Of a stretch of 64,000 nucleotides of DNA, positions 50,726-60,310 are shown one piece after another (position 1 is the first letter of the stretch; each line of letters opens with the position of its first letter). The DNA comes from Eubacterium sp. CAG:274. Its GTDB lineage: Bacteria; Bacillota; Clostridia; Lachnospirales; CAG-274. The notes beneath the pieces are model-generated. The model searched no databases. It worked only from the letters and a program-made list of their open reading frames with translations, and was not told where the DNA came from. The DNA is taken from contig FR888489.1 of the NCBI GenBank assembly GCA_000432155.1, forward strand, positions 37,060 to 101,059. The letters are read 5' to 3'. The position numbers and the translations under genes were made by a program.

Positions 50726-51550
50726 TTACTGAGCAGAAGTTGTAGTTTCTGCAGATTCGTCATTTGCAAGATATTTGTTAAGGATAGAGTCTAATTCGCC
50801 ACTTTCCTTTAATTCAGCTAATGCCTTGTTTACTGCATCAAGGAGCTGTTTGTTGTCCTTTGCTACGGCAATAGCATAGCTTTCCTGAGTTAAAGGTGTT
50901 GCTAAGATTTCGATGTCAGAATTATTTTCAACAAACTTCTTTGCTGGCTGATTATCAATAACAACAGCGTCAATCTTGTCTGTCTTTAATGCTTCTACAG
51001 CATCAGCACCCTTAGGGAACTGCTGAACAGTTACATTTTCTACATTCTTAGGGTCAGAAACATAAAGGTCACCAGTTGTACCAAGCTGAACACCTACAGT
51101 CTTACCAGCAAGACCAGATGCGTCCTTGATGTCAGAACCCTTCTTTACGATAATAACCTGACCGGCTTCTACATAAGTATCTGAGAAATCAACACTTACC
51201 TTTCTGTCTTCACTAGCTGTCATACCTGCAAGACCTACATCAGCCTTACCACTTGTAACAGCAGGAATGATTGAATCGAAAGCCATATCTTCAACTTCTG
51301 CCTGAAGACCAAGCTTTTCAGCAATAGCGTCAGCAAGTTCAGCGTCAATACCAACTACCTTGTCGCCATCTCTGTATTCATATGGTTCAAATTCAGCATT
51401 TGTTGCCCAAGTGAACTTACCAGCTGAAACTGTCTTTACATCAGAACTATCTGAAGAATCTGCACTATTGTTTGCACTACCACAGCCTACCATACCTAAA
51501 AGCATTGTGCCTGCAAGTACAAAAGCAAGACCTTTTACAAATTTTTTCAT
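50726..51550 (-). CDS. Polar amino acid ABC transporter binding lipoprotein
   Basis: 274 residues. Signal peptide with lipobox LLGMVGC (Cys about 23), Ser/Asp linker, then a type II periplasmic binding fold: FEPYEYRDGDKVVGIDAELADAI (seen as GIDAELADAIAEKLG), AGMTASEDRKVSVDFSDTY, VGVQLGTTGDLY. The conserved acidic and Arg residues that hold the alpha-amino acid are in SEDR and in VGIDAE. Exact amino acid unknown. GGAGGTAACG before the ATG. Confidence 0.94.
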   Translation of the reverse strand: MKKFVKGLAFVLAGTMLLGMVGCGSANNSADSSDSSDVKTVSAGKFTWATNAEFEPYEYRDGDKVVGIDAELADAIAEKLGLQAEVEDMAFDSIIPAVTSGKADVGLAGMTASEDRKVSVDFSDTYVEAGQVIIVKKGSDIKDASGLAGKTVGVQLGTTGDLYVSDPKNVENVTVQQFPKGADAVEALKTDKIDAVVIDNQPAKKFVENNSDIEILATPLTQESYAIAVAKDNKQLLDAVNKALAELKESGELDSILNKYLANDESAETTTSAQ

Positions 51551-51581
51551 TTTTCGTTACCTCCAATATTATATTAGTTCT

Positions 51582-51610
51582 ATAATAACAAATTATTTCA
51601 AAATCGTCAA
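51582..51610 (-). promoter_or_regulatory. Promoter of the polar amino acid ABC operon
   Basis: Minus strand TTGACG (51605-51610), 17-bp spacer, TATTAT (51582-51587). Confidence 0.75.
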
Positions 51611-51709
51611 TAGAATTGCATACAGTAACTTTGCCTAAATTTAATATTTGGTTATTTTTGTAAATGTAGTTGAAAATGATATAGATATGAAAATATAGTT
51701 TAGGGTATG

Positions 51710-51742
51710 TTTAGGGCAAGTTTAGGGCAAGTTTAGGGCAAG
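51710..51742. repeat. Three tandem copies of an 11-bp unit
   Basis: TTTAGGGCAAG repeated exactly three times, preceded by a related TTTAGGGTATG (from about 51699). Start of the gene-free GGGCA tract. Confidence 0.9.
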
Positions 51743-51764
51743 AAAAATCCAGCAAATAAAAGGC

Positions 51765-52286
51765 TTAGGGCAATTAGGGCATATTTTTTTAAAATAAAAT
51801 TATAAAAAATAAAAATATAAAATATATAGTAGATGAAGAAAGTGCAATATTTTGCCCTAAAAATTAAAAAACAGCCGTTAAACCTAGTAAATAAGAGTGT
51901 TACAGCAATATGCAAACTTGCCCTAAAATTCAGATGAAATTGCCCTAACTTTGAAATATATATTTTTCAAGGAATATTACATATTTAAAGATTAAACTTT
52001 AAAGATTAAAATTTATTTGTGAAAAGTGAATTTTTAAGAGTAGCAAAAGAGGGGGAATAAACGGGGCAAAGTGGGGTGAGCGAAACACCGGTAAATACTG
52101 GGCAGAGGGCAAGAGGGGCATATTTTTTTTAATGTAAAAAAGTAGAAAATAAAAATATAAAAAATATAAGAGATGAAATTTTTTAAGTATTTTGCCCCTA
52201 AAAATAAAAACAATCCTTAAACCCAGTAAATAAGCTACTTACAGTAAAGTGTATAGTTGCCCCACAATTCCGGTGAAAATGCCCCC
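51765..52286. repeat. Two diverged copies of a GGGCA...TGCCC repeat, gene-free
   Basis: Copy 1 (51765-51948) and copy 2 (52102-52286) align over about 185 bases: GGGCATATTTTTT, an AT-rich core with AAAATAAAAATATAAAA, AGATGAA, ATTTTGCCC(c)TAAAAA, AACC(t/c)AGTAAATAAG, TTGCCC, and GATGAAA/GGTGAAA-TGCCC. GGGCA boxes at the left oppose TGCCC boxes at the right, so each copy can fold on itself. Boxes are GGGCA/TGCCC in copy 1 and mostly GGGGCA/TGCCCC in copy 2. No coding frame with a ribosome site. Confidence 0.75.
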
Positions 52287-52297
52287 TCTTAGAATAG

Positions 52298-54529
52298 CTA
52301 CAATTTTGCAAATTCTTTTATTTTCTTTGATAGTGTTGTAAATCTTTCAATTTCTCTATTATTATCTACCATATTATATACAGTTTCCGGTGAGCCTACA
52401 ATGACAGCTAAGTTTTTAGCTCTTGTAAGACCTGTATAGAGAAGATTTCTTGTCATAAGCATTTCAGGACCGTTTAAAAGAGGAAGTATAACAGCTCTGT
52501 ACTCACTACCCTGACTTTTGTGTATTGTAACGGCATAACTTAGTTCCAATTTATCAAGCTGTGCAAAGTCATAGTGGACTACTTTATTTTCGTCAAAAAC
52601 TACTTCCATAAATTTGCTATCGTTGTCTATGTAAGTTATGAAACCCTCATCACCATTGTATATGCCTGTTCCCTTATCTGTGACAATGTTATTTCTGATT
52701 AATTTCCATTCCATTTCATAGTCATTCTTAATCTGCATTACTTTGTCGCCCTCACGAAAAGTCATATTTTTCATAACTTTTTCAGCCTTATTAGGAGCTG
52801 GAGGGTTAATAGCCTGTTGCAAAATAGCATTTACAGAAGCAACACCTAAGCCCTGTTTTCTCATTGGTGTAAGCACCTGTATATCTGTAGGCTTACAGTT
52901 TAAATACTTTGGCAAACGTGTTGTAACAAGGCTGACTAAAAGGGAACATATTTCATTTTGGTTATACCTTTTCATAAAGAAGAAGTCACTGCCGTTTTTG
53001 CTTAAATTAGGGTGTTCACCTTTGTTTATTTTGTGGGCATTTATAATAATATCGGACTTTTGAGCCTGTCTGAAAATTTCAGTAAGCTGTACTACCTTTA
53101 TTTCTCCGGAAGTAATAATGTCCTTTAATACATTACCAGCACCTACAGATGGCAACTGGTTTGAATCACCTACTATTATAACTCTTGTACCTATGGCAAC
53201 AGCCTTTAAAAGGGCTTGCATAAGCATAATATCTATCATTGAACTTTCGTCAATAATTAAAATATCTGTTTCAATAGGTTCTTCTTCATTTTTGCAAAAA
53301 GTCTGTCGGTTGCTATCCTCGTTAAGAAATGTTACGCCTAAAAGCCTGTGAATAGTCTGGGCATTGTGACCTGTAGCCTCCTCCATTCTTTTGGCTGCTC
53401 TACCTGTAGGAGCTGCAAGAGTGACCTCCATTCCCTCAGCCTCTGAAAGCTGAATAATAGCATTTATAATAGTAGTTTTACCAGTACCAGGGCCACCTGT
53501 GATAACAAGTACACCGTTGCTCATTGCCTCAATAATAGCCAATCTTTGCTCCTTTGCAAATGTTATACCCTGACTGTAGGCAAGGGCGTCTATTTTGTCA
53601 TCGTATAAGCCAGTATTGTCAAGCTCCATATCGGCAAGCTCTATTAACTTTCTGGCAACATAGCTTTCGGCATAGTAAAAATAGTTGAGATATACATTTT
53701 CGTATTCTGGTGTACGGTCAATCCAAATATAGTTTGCTATGTGCATACCTGTCATTTCGTTTGAAATAGGCTCTGGAGATATGTTTAAAAGCTCTGAAAC
53801 CTTTCGAACCAACATTTCCATAGGTAAATACACATTTCCATTGTTTGCTGCTGCATTGAGGCAATATCTTATGCCAGCCTTTATTCTAAATGCTGAATCA
53901 GGGGCAATACCTATTTTGGCAGCAATACCGTCAGCTATTTTAAAACCTATGCCAATAATATCATCAGCAAGGGAATAGGGATTTCGGCTTATAACATCAA
54001 TAGCCTTATCCTTGTATTTTTGGTACACTTTTATTGCATAAGTCGGAGTTATACCATATTGACCTAAAAACATTATTAAAGCTCTAAGCTGTGCCTGTTC
54101 TCTGAATGTCTGTCCTATGGCAATAGCCTTTTCAAGAGTTATACCTCTTAGTTCGGCAAGTCTTTCAGGCTCGTTTTCAATAATATCCATAGTCTTGATA
54201 CCAAATTTTTTAACAATTTTAGCGGAAGTTTTAGGACCTATGCCCTTTAATACACCACTAGCTAAATAAAGCTCCATAGCTTTTTCTGTCTTTGGTGCAG
54301 TTTTTTCATAGCTTTCTACATTAAGTTGCATACCGTATGTAGAATGATTTACCATTCTGCCTTTCAGACTTATGCTCTCTCCCTGTGCAATACTTGGAAC
54401 TGTACCGACACAAGTAAGCTCATCATATTCATCATTTCCAGTTCCTGCAATTGTAAAAACACAGTAACCGTTTTCTTTATTATAGAAGGTAATGCTTTCC
54501 ACAATACCAGAAACTTCAGTATAATCCAC
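52298..54529 (-). CDS. recD2: RecD2-type ATP-dependent DNA helicase
   Basis: 743 residues, SF1B 5'-3' helicase without RecB/RecC partners. N-terminal OB-like region (SGIVESITFYNKENGYCVFT), helix-hairpin-helix part (LKGIGPKTSAKIVKKFG about 94-108), then the motor: Walker A GGPGTGKTT (about 344), LIIDESSMID (about 425), GDSNQLPSVGAG (about 456), and the late motif AVTIHKSQGSEY and TGLTRAK near the end. Roles in replication-fork repair are described for the family. No ribosome site better than AAAGGAAG before its ATG/GTG region. Confidence 0.95.
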   Translation of the reverse strand: MDYTEVSGIVESITFYNKENGYCVFTIAGTGNDEYDELTCVGTVPSIAQGESISLKGRMVNHSTYGMQLNVESYEKTAPKTEKAMELYLASGVLKGIGPKTSAKIVKKFGIKTMDIIENEPERLAELRGITLEKAIAIGQTFREQAQLRALIMFLGQYGITPTYAIKVYQKYKDKAIDVISRNPYSLADDIIGIGFKIADGIAAKIGIAPDSAFRIKAGIRYCLNAAANNGNVYLPMEMLVRKVSELLNISPEPISNEMTGMHIANYIWIDRTPEYENVYLNYFYYAESYVARKLIELADMELDNTGLYDDKIDALAYSQGITFAKEQRLAIIEAMSNGVLVITGGPGTGKTTIINAIIQLSEAEGMEVTLAAPTGRAAKRMEEATGHNAQTIHRLLGVTFLNEDSNRQTFCKNEEEPIETDILIIDESSMIDIMLMQALLKAVAIGTRVIIVGDSNQLPSVGAGNVLKDIITSGEIKVVQLTEIFRQAQKSDIIINAHKINKGEHPNLSKNGSDFFFMKRYNQNEICSLLVSLVTTRLPKYLNCKPTDIQVLTPMRKQGLGVASVNAILQQAINPPAPNKAEKVMKNMTFREGDKVMQIKNDYEMEWKLIRNNIVTDKGTGIYNGDEGFITYIDNDSKFMEVVFDENKVVHYDFAQLDKLELSYAVTIHKSQGSEYRAVILPLLNGPEMLMTRNLLYTGLTRAKNLAVIVGSPETVYNMVDNNREIERFTTLSKKIKEFAKL

Positions 54530-54720
54530 AGGTATCTTCCTTTCGTCTTAATCTATGCCTGAACAAAGGTTCGTTTATAATGAGATAGTATAGCATAAGT
54601 TTGGGTAAAAATAAAGTGTATAGTTAAAAAGGAAGATTACATTTGGAAGTTAGCCTAGGCTTTTGGCAAATTTACTATATCATAACAGCAAGACAGTAAA
54701 AAAATTGTTAATATGAATAC

Positions 54721-54749
54721 TTGATAAATAAATGAAAATTAGTTATAAT
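54721..54749 (+). promoter_or_regulatory. Promoter of typA
   Basis: TTGATA (54721-54726), 17-bp spacer, TATAAT (54744-54749), about 50 bases before the start. Confidence 0.75.
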
Positions 54750-54799
54750 GTTGACAATGCGTTAATAGGCAAAAAATTTGAAAAAAGAGAGTGAATAAA

Positions 54800-56632
54800 A
54801 TGAAAACTACAAGAGACGATATTAGAAATGTTGCTATTATTGCCCATGTTGACCACGGTAAAACAACTTTGGTTGATGAACTTTTAAAGCAGAGTGGTAC
54901 TTTCCGTACTAATCAGGTTGTTAGAGAAAGAGTAATGGACAGCGGTGATATTGAAAGAGAAAGAGGTATCACAATCCTTTCAAAGAATACTTCTGTTTAC
55001 TATGGACATACAAAAATTAACATTGTCGATACTCCAGGACATGCTGACTTCGGTGGCGAGGTAGAGCGTGTACTTAAAATGGTTGATGGTGTTGTTCTTG
55101 TAGTTGATGCTTATGAAGGTGCTATGCCTCAGACTAAGTTCGTTCTTTCTAATGCTTTAAGCCTTGGTCTTCCTGTTGTTGTATGTGTAAACAAGATTGA
55201 TAGACCAGAAGCTAGAGCTGAAGAAGTTGTTGATGAAATTCTTGAACTTTTCATGGAACTTGATGCAACTGATGAACAGCTTGATTCTCCATTTGTATTT
55301 GCATCTGCTAAGATGGGTAAGGCTGCCCTTACTCCAGAAGAAGCCCTTGATGCACCTGATATGAAGCCACTTTTTGATACAATTATCGAACATATTCCTG
55401 CACCTACTGGTGACCCAGATGCAGACTTTGGTATGCTCGTTACTACTATTGATTACAACGAATATGTTGGTAAGATTGGTATTGGTAAGATTGAAAATGG
55501 TACAGTTCATGTTAATGACGAAGTTGCTATTGTAAACTACCATGACCCAGACAAGCTCACTAAGATTAGAGTAACTAAGCTCTATGAATATGAAGGTCTT
55601 GAAAGAGTTGAAGTTAAGGAAGCTACTATTGGTGCAATCGTTGCTGTAAGTGGTATGCCTGATATTCACATCGGCGATACAATCACAGTTGTTGACAACC
55701 CTGTAGCTATGGAAGTTAACAAGATTAGTGAACCTACACTTTCTATGACATTTAGTGTAAATGATAGTCCATTTGCTGGTCAGGAAGGTAAGTTCGTTAC
55801 TAGCCGTCATTTAAGAGAAAGACTTATGAGAGAACTTAACACAGATGTTTCTCTTAGAGTAGAAGATACAGACAGAGCAGAAGCCTTCAAGGTAAGTGGT
55901 CGTGGTGAACTTCATCTTTCTATCCTTATTGAAACAATGAGAAGAGAAGGTTATGAATTCCAGGTTTCAAGACCAGAAGTTCTTTACAAGAATGACGAAA
56001 ACGGCAAGAGACTTGAACCTATGGAACTTGCTACAATTGATGTACCAGAAGAATATGTTGGTACAGTTATTGAAAAGCTCGGTACTAGAAAGGGCGAAAT
56101 GGTAAATATGGCTCCTTCTAACGGTGGTTACACTCGTATTGAGTTCAACATTCCTGCAAGAGGTCTTATTGGTTACAGAAATGAATTTTTAACTGATACA
56201 AGAGGTAATGGTATTATCAATACTGTATTTAATGGTTATGAACCATACAAGGGCGAAATCCAGAGCAGAAGTCAGGGTTCACTTGTTGCTTTCGAAACTG
56301 GCGAAGCTGTTGGTTACGGTCTTTTCAACGCTCAGGACAGAGGCGAACTTTTCATCGGTGCTGGTACAAAGGTTTACTCTGGTATGGTTGTTGGTAGAAA
56401 TGCTCGTTCAGGCGATATGGAAGTTAATGTTTGTAAGAAGAAACAGCTTACTAACACTAGAGCTTCAGGTTCTGATGATGCCTTAAAGCTTGTTCCTCAT
56501 GTTGTAATGAGTCTTGAACAGTGTATCGACTTCATCGGCGATGATGAATTAGTAGAAGTAACTCCAGAAAACCTTAGAATTAGAAAGAGATACCTTGACC
56601 CAGTTGCAAGAAGAAAGGCAGCTCGTTGCTAA
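54800..56632 (+). CDS. typA: Ribosome-associated GTPase TypA/BipA
   Basis: 610 residues from ATG at 54800 (AGAGAGTG upstream; the GTG at 54791 lies within that site). Translation-factor GTPase: G1 [14 protein letters not shown] (about 13-26), G2 RERGITI, G3 [12 protein letters not shown]4 NKIDRPEA; then EF-G-like domains and the BipA C-terminal domain ([36 protein letters not shown]). It binds 70S ribosomes and helps assembly or stress growth. Followed 26 bases later by the flippase gene. Confidence 0.98.
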   Translation: MKTTRDDIRNVAIIAHVDHGKTTLVDELLKQSGTFRTNQVVRERVMDSGDIERERGITILSKNTSVYYGHTKINIVDTPGHADFGGEVERVLKMVDGVVLVVDAYEGAMPQTKFVLSNALSLGLPVVVCVNKIDRPEARAEEVVDEILELFMELDATDEQLDSPFVFASAKMGKAALTPEEALDAPDMKPLFDTIIEHIPAPTGDPDADFGMLVTTIDYNEYVGKIGIGKIENGTVHVNDEVAIVNYHDPDKLTKIRVTKLYEYEGLERVEVKEATIGAIVAVSGMPDIHIGDTITVVDNPVAMEVNKISEPTLSMTFSVNDSPFAGQEGKFVTSRHLRERLMRELNTDVSLRVEDTDRAEAFKVSGRGELHLSILIETMRREGYEFQVSRPEVLYKNDENGKRLEPMELATIDVPEEYVGTVIEKLGTRKGEMVNMAPSNGGYTRIEFNIPARGLIGYRNEFLTDTRGNGIINTVFNGYEPYKGEIQSRSQGSLVAFETGEAVGYGLFNAQDRGELFIGAGTKVYSGMVVGRNARSGDMEVNVCKKKQLTNTRASGSDDALKLVPHVVMSLEQCIDFIGDDELVEVTPENLRIRKRYLDPVARRKAARC

Positions 56633-56658
56633 TTATCCGATTTAAAGGAGAAAAATAA

Positions 56659-58272
56659 ATGAACAAAGTGAAAAAGAACGGAGGTTCTTTTGTAAAGCAG
56701 GCTGCTATACTTGCAGTAGCTGGCATACTTGTTCGTCTTTTAGGATTTTTATACCGTTTACCTCTCACCAATATGATTGGCGATGAGGGAAACGGTATTT
56801 ATAGTGCTGGCTATTATCTTTACAATATGTTTTTGATTATGAGTTCGGCAGGTCTTCCTGTTGCCATAAGCAAAATGGTGTCTGAAAAGTTGGCATTAGG
56901 CGAATACACAAATGCTAAAAAGATTTTTAGAACTTCCTTTTTTGTTGCTGGTGGATTGGGTCTTATTTGTACTATAGCTATGTTTTTGGGAGCAGATGCT
57001 TTCTGTAAGGCTATAGGAAGTCCAAGAAGCTATTATTGTATATTGACTTTAGCACCTACTGTATTTATTGTTTCTGTTATGGCTGTTTTCAGAGGCTATT
57101 TTCAGGGTTTTAACAGTACAGTACCTACTGCGATTTCTCAGATTGTGGAACAGATTTTAAATGCTGTTTTTAGTGTGTACCTTGCGTGGATACTTGTTAA
57201 GACAAGTGTTGAATTAGGTGCAGCCGGTGGTACTGCCGGTACTGGTATTGGTGCGTTGGCAGGACTTGTTACATTAGTAGTTATTTTCTTTACATCGAGA
57301 AAAGGCAGAATGGAACTTTTTGCTGAAGATAAGAAAGATTACAGAGTGGAAACAAGCAGAGAAATTACATCAAACCTTTTTAAAATTGCTATTCCTGTTA
57401 TTACTGGTACAGCTATTTTCTCTATGACAAATTTAATAGATATGGTTATGGTTAATTCTCGTTTGGCAGCTATTGGTACTTATACGGCTGAAGAAATAGA
57501 TGCCCTTTATGGTCAGCTTACAGGTAAGTATGTTACACTTTCTACTATGCCTGTTGCTATTTCTACTGCCCTTGCTACAGCTGTTATACCTAGTATTGCA
57601 GGCAGTGTAGTAAGAAAGGAACACGAACTTGTACAGGCAAAGGTAGATACTACACTTCGCCTTACAATGATTATTTCTATTCCGGCAGCTATTGGTCTTG
57701 GTGCTTTAGGTCCACAGATTTTGCAAATGCTTTTCCCTAATTATTCTGATGGTGGTATGCTTATTAGAGTCGGCTCAATAAGCGTTGTTTTCTTGGCTTT
57801 AAGTCAGATTTCGACAGGTGTTTTACAGGGTGTAGGCAAGGTTAATGCCCCAGCTTGGAATGCCCTTTGGGGTAGTATTGCTAAAATTCCTGTAAACTAT
57901 TTCCTTATTGCCATTCCAGAAATAAATATTATTGGTGCTGTAATTAGTACAACTGTTTGCTATATTATTGCCAGTCTTTTGAATTTCAGAGCTTTAATAA
58001 AGGCAACAGGTGTAAGACCGGACTTTGTTGGTATGCTTGTAAAACCATCTATTGCCTCAATTATAATGGGTGTGTTTAGTTTGCTTAGCTACCATTTATT
58101 CTATAAATTTATGCCTAGTAACCTTGTATGTACGCTTTTAGCTATTGTTGTGGCTATAGTAGTTTTCGTAGTAGCAATGATATGTGTAAAGGGCTTTGCA
58201 AGAGAAGATTTACAAATGGTACCAATGGGTGGTAAAATTATTAGATTTTTGGAAAAGATAAATAGAATATAA
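56659..58272 (+). CDS. SpoVB/YtgP-like lipid II or polysaccharide flippase
   Basis: 537 residues, about fourteen membrane segments, MATE/MOP superfamily. FVKQAAILAVAGILVRLLGF and LYRLPLTNMIGDEGNGIY at the start, GLPVAISKMVSEK (about 70) and RGYFQGFNSTVPTAISQIVEQ (about 135) are typical of the SpoVB/YtgP/MurJ-like group of Firmicutes. It probably moves lipid-linked cell-wall precursors across the membrane. AAAGGAGAAAAATA before the ATG; possibly co-transcribed with typA. Ended by the terminator at 58281. Confidence 0.93.
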   Translation: MNKVKKNGGSFVKQAAILAVAGILVRLLGFLYRLPLTNMIGDEGNGIYSAGYYLYNMFLIMSSAGLPVAISKMVSEKLALGEYTNAKKIFRTSFFVAGGLGLICTIAMFLGADAFCKAIGSPRSYYCILTLAPTVFIVSVMAVFRGYFQGFNSTVPTAISQIVEQILNAVFSVYLAWILVKTSVELGAAGGTAGTGIGALAGLVTLVVIFFTSRKGRMELFAEDKKDYRVETSREITSNLFKIAIPVITGTAIFSMTNLIDMVMVNSRLAAIGTYTAEEIDALYGQLTGKYVTLSTMPVAISTALATAVIPSIAGSVVRKEHELVQAKVDTTLRLTMIISIPAAIGLGALGPQILQMLFPNYSDGGMLIRVGSISVVFLALSQISTGVLQGVGKVNAPAWNALWGSIAKIPVNYFLIAIPEINIIGAVISTTVCYIIASLLNFRALIKATGVRPDFVGMLVKPSIASIIMGVFSLLSYHLFYKFMPSNLVCTLLAIVVAIVVFVVAMICVKGFAREDLQMVPMGGKIIRFLEKINRI

Positions 58273-58280
58273 TAAAATTA

Positions 58281-58310
58281 ACCGTTTGCTTGTGTAGCAG
58301 ACGGTTTTTT
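58281..58310 (+). terminator. Intrinsic terminator abutting a hairpin repeat
   Basis: ACCGTTTGC-TTGTGTA-GCAGACGGT then six T in all; the first repeat unit starts after AA. Confidence 0.92.
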
Positions 58311-58312
58311 AA

Positions 58313-58512
58313 TGAATCGGAAAGATAAATCCGATGGCTTGTTTACAAGCCACAAATTAACGCAGTTAATTTGTTCTGACAGTGAACCGAAAGATAAATC
58401 GGACACACGAAGTGTGGCTTTCAACGAAGTTGAAAGTTCTGACCAGTGAATCGGAAAGATGAATCCGATGGTTTGCAAAGCAAACCACATTTTGCATAGC
58501 AAAATGTTCTGA
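58313..58512 (+). repeat. Three tandem units of the three-hairpin repeat
   Basis: Units at 58313-58380, 58383-58445 and 58447-58512. The second is nearly identical to the unit at 6917-6979 (one base in the last loop). Second hairpins: GGCTTG-TTTA-CAAGCC, CACACGAAGTGTG and GGTTTGCAAAGCAAACC; third hairpins: CAAATTAACGCAGTTAATTTG, CTTTCAACGAAGTTGAAAG and CATTTTGCATAGCAAAATG. All end TTCTGA. Largest cluster of the family in the window. Confidence 0.88.
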
Positions 58513-58558
58513 ACTACAGTAAATATGCAAATAATATTTGTAAGAATGGAGTGAAGAT

Positions 58559-60310
58559 ATGAAAAGTCTTGGTATATATTTGAAACCATATATAAAAGAA
58601 AGCATACTTGCACCTATTTTCAAATTTTTGGAAGTATTGTTTGACTTACTTGTGCCAGTAGTTGTGGCACAGATTATTGATGTAGGTATTGCCAATAACG
58701 ACCACACCTATATAGTAGAAAGATTTGGTGTGTTACTTCTTATGGCTGCTGTGGGTCTTACATGCAGTATTACGGCTCAGTTTTTTGCTGCTAAAGCTAG
58801 TGTAGGCTTTGCCACAAATGTAAGAAAGGCTATGTTTAACCATATTCAAGCTCTTTCTTTTACTGAAATTGATACCTTAGGTTCTGACACATTGATTACA
58901 AGACTTACAGACGATGTAAACTTGGTACAAAATGGTCTTAATATGGCTTTGCGACTTATGCTCAGAAGTCCATTTATTGTAATTGGTGCTATGGTTATGG
59001 CTTTTACTATTAATGTAAAGTGTGCCATTGTATTTGTTGTTACAATTCCTGTACTTTTTGTTGTAATATTATCTATTATGCTTGTCAGTATTCCACTTTT
59101 TAAAAAGGTACAGTCCGGACTTGACAGAGTTACAAGACTTACAATGGAAAATCTTACAGGGGTAAGAGTAATAAGAGCTTTTTGCAGAGAGGAACAGTCT
59201 GTAGCTGAATTTGAGGACAGCAACAGAGAATTGACAAGATTAAATGAGTTTGTAGGTAGAATTTCTGTTTTAATGAACCCTGTAACCTATGTACTTATTA
59301 ACATTGGTGCAGTAGTTCTTGTGTATAAAGCTGGTGTTCAGGTAAATTTAGGAAATATGCAACAGGGACAGGTTGTTGCCCTTTATAACTATATGTTACA
59401 GATTATTGTTGAGTTAATAAAAATGGCATCAATGATAATTACACTTAACAAATCAATGGCCTGTGCTGACAGAATTGCAAATGTTCTCAATGTAAAGTCA
59501 AGTATGGAATATCCACAAAATGAAAGTAAAAAAGTGGATAATTGTGATACTGCCGTTGAGTTTAAAGATGTTACTTTCACTTATAGTGGAGCTGGTGCAT
59601 CTAGTCTTTCAAACATTAGCTTTAAGGCTAAAAAGGGTCAGACTATTGGTATTATAGGTGGTACTGGTAGTGGTAAGAGTACATTAATAAGCCTTATTCC
59701 TAGATTTTATGACGCTGTAAAAGGTAGTGTACTTATAGACGGACAAAGTGTTAAAGATTATACCCACAAGGAATTGTGTGAAAAAATAGCTGTTGTTCAG
59801 CAAAAGGCTGTTTTGTTTAAGGGTAGCATAAGAGAAAACCTTAAATGGGGCAATGAATTAGCCAGTGATAGTGAAATTTATGACGCTATTGAAACAGCAC
59901 AGGCAAAAGAGGTTGTGGAAAAGAAAGAGGGTCAGTTGGACTTCCAGTTAGAGCAAATGGGTAGAAACTTATCCGGTGGTCAGAAACAACGACTTACTAT
60001 TGCCAGAGCCTTAGTGAGAAAGCCTGAAATACTTATACTTGATGACAGTTCTAGTGCCTTAGACTTTGCTACAGATGCAAAATTAAGACAGGCTATTCAC
60101 AAATTGGGAAATAAAACAACAACATTTATTGTATCTCAGAGAATTGCCGGTATCAGACAGGCCGACAACATTCTTGTCCTTAACAATGGCGAATTAGTGG
60201 GACAGGGTACTCACAACGAGCTTATGGGAAAATGTCAGGTATACAGAGAAATTTACTTCTCTCAATTTCCAGAGGAACGCAAGTTTTATGAAGGTGGTGT
60301 GAGAGTATGA
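58559..60310 (+). CDS. Heterodimeric ABC exporter subunit with altered catalytic site
   Basis: 583 residues: six membrane segments (about 17-300) and a nucleotide-binding domain. Walker A GGTGSGKST (about 365) and signature LSGGQKQR (about 470) are canonical, but the catalytic Glu after Walker B is Asp (ILILDDSSSALD) and the switch His is Gln (FIVSQRIAG). This is the subunit that builds the degenerate ATP site in heterodimeric exporters such as BmrCD-like pairs. Overlaps its partner by 4 bases (ATGA). Substrate unknown, multidrug or lipid possible. GGAGTGAAGAT before the ATG. Confidence 0.94.
   Translation: MKSLGIYLKPYIKESILAPIFKFLEVLFDLLVPVVVAQIIDVGIANNDHTYIVERFGVLLLMAAVGLTCSITAQFFAAKASVGFATNVRKAMFNHIQALSFTEIDTLGSDTLITRLTDDVNLVQNGLNMALRLMLRSPFIVIGAMVMAFTINVKCAIVFVVTIPVLFVVILSIMLVSIPLFKKVQSGLDRVTRLTMENLTGVRVIRAFCREEQSVAEFEDSNRELTRLNEFVGRISVLMNPVTYVLINIGAVVLVYKAGVQVNLGNMQQGQVVALYNYMLQIIVELIKMASMIITLNKSMACADRIANVLNVKSSMEYPQNESKKVDNCDTAVEFKDVTFTYSGAGASSLSNISFKAKKGQTIGIIGGTGSGKSTLISLIPRFYDAVKGSVLIDGQSVKDYTHKELCEKIAVVQQKAVLFKGSIRENLKWGNELASDSEIYDAIETAQAKEVVEKKEGQLDFQLEQMGRNLSGGQKQRLTIARALVRKPEILILDDSSSALDFATDAKLRQAIHKLGNKTTTFIVSQRIAGIRQADNILVLNNGELVGQGTHNELMGKCQVYREIYFSQFPEERKFYEGGVRV

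Noticed and set aside
51710..51742. Telomere-like TTAGGG repeats
   Set aside because: The unit is 11 bases (TTTAGGGCAAG), only three copies, inside a chromosome; resemblance to telomeres is accidental.
55157..55810. Long 217-residue frame antisense to typA
   Set aside because: typA is highly conserved there; the antisense frame has no ribosome site and Asn/Cys-rich nonsense composition.
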